Assembly: GCA_009921765.1 (NCBI GenBank) | Contig: RFXC01000216.1 | Span: 1 to 6,929 of the forward strand | DNA: 6,929 nucleotides | Direction: 5' to 3' | DNA from: Betaproteobacteria bacterium | Lineage (GTDB): Bacteria; Pseudomonadota; Gammaproteobacteria; Burkholderiales; Burkholderiaceae | Shown here: in pieces, positions 6,675 to 6,929 of the stretch | Layout of the letters: every line of letters starts with the position of its first letter | Numbering within the stretch: the stretch's first letter is position 1 | The notes under the pieces: model-generated | Databases searched by the model: none | The model's input: only the letters and a program-made list of their open reading frames with translations | Told to the model about the DNA's origin: nothing | Position numbers and translations under genes: made by a program

Positions 6675-6929
6675 CTACGGATCGCAGCCGCCAAGCCTGC
6701 CGGCTCGGCTTTCCAGCAGGGACATGGTGGTGAAGAAGGTACTCAGATCATCGGCGGGAATCCCGGCGAGAAGGTCGGCTTCCACCAGGTTGATCATGTC
6801 CTCCACCTGCCGGTGGACTTTCCTGCCGGTGGCCGTCAGGCTCAGTCGCAATCGCCGGCGGTCCTCGGGGTCCACGCCCTTCTTGAGGTAGCCCTGTTCG
6901 ACTTCCTTATCCTCATCGTCACCATCCGC
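6675..6929 (-). CDS. MarR-family transcriptional regulator (C-terminal part, 5' end beyond window)
   Basis: The visible 84 residues are the second half of a MarR-type winged-helix repressor, normally about 140-170 residues and active as a DNA-binding dimer that releases DNA on binding small aromatic or phenolic ligands. The wing and the conserved acidic-basic signature are clear: VEQGYLKKGVDPEDRR followed by LRLSLTATGRKVHRQV. The C-terminal helices follow (about residues 36-76), which form the dimer interface. The stop is at 6675-6677, and the gene enters from the right edge, so its start is not visible. It converges on the Bug receptor gene with 5 bp between the stops. A regulator of this family beside an aromatic oxygenase often controls it, but no matching operator is proven here. 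The first visible residues (ADGDDEDK) are oddly acidic for the place where the DNA-recognition helix should lie, and the neighbouring frame reads RMVTMRIRK. A frameshift near the edge is therefore possible. Confidence 0.85.
   Translation of the reverse strand, partial: ADGDDEDKEVEQGYLKKGVDPEDRRRLRLSLTATGRKVHRQVEDMINLVEADLLAGIPADDLSTFFTTMSLLESRAGRLGGCDP

Overview
The window is GC-rich DNA with the character of a betaproteobacterium, probably of the order Burkholderiales. The evidence is an orphan tripartite-tricarboxylate (Bug/TctC-type) binding protein, a phthalate-dioxygenase-like Rieske oxygenase, and a transposon whose transposase resembles that of IS1071, the element that carries degradation genes in Comamonas and related genera. 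This is an inference from family resemblance. No rRNA, tRNA or CRISPR array was seen.

Layout, left to right. Positions 1-256 hold no gene I can support. At 257-286 there is a perfect 13-bp hairpin with a T-run on the minus strand, placed as the terminator of a minus-strand gene remnant (344-708) whose 5' end is missing. Positions 709-3936 are a 3228-bp Tn3-family, transposase-only element. It is bounded by 38-bp inverted repeats (35/38 identical) and carries one intact 970-codon tnpA on the minus strand with a visible D663-D733-E863 triad. It has no resolvase gene and no 5-bp target duplication. Directly against its right end lies the last 78 codons of a plus-strand FAD/NAD(P)-binding oxidoreductase (3937-4172), also missing its 5' end. 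A near-consensus sigma-70 promoter (TTGACA, 17 bp, AATAAT) follows. It drives an intact Rieske 2Fe-2S ring-hydroxylating oxygenase large subunit (4316-5593), then a GC-rich hairpin, then a secreted Bug-type solute receptor (5671-6669). A MarR-family regulator runs convergently from the right edge (6675-6929, incomplete).

The genes can be read together as part of an aromatic-compound module. The Bug protein would capture a carboxylated aromatic or similar organic acid in the periplasm. The Rieske oxygenase would start its oxidation using an electron-transfer reductase that is not in the window. The MarR protein may sense the ligand. The IS1071-like element lies beside this module at a junction between two unrelated truncated genes, which is the usual setting for catabolic genes moved by composite transposons. 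The substrate, the reductase and any second copy of the element lie outside what can be seen here.
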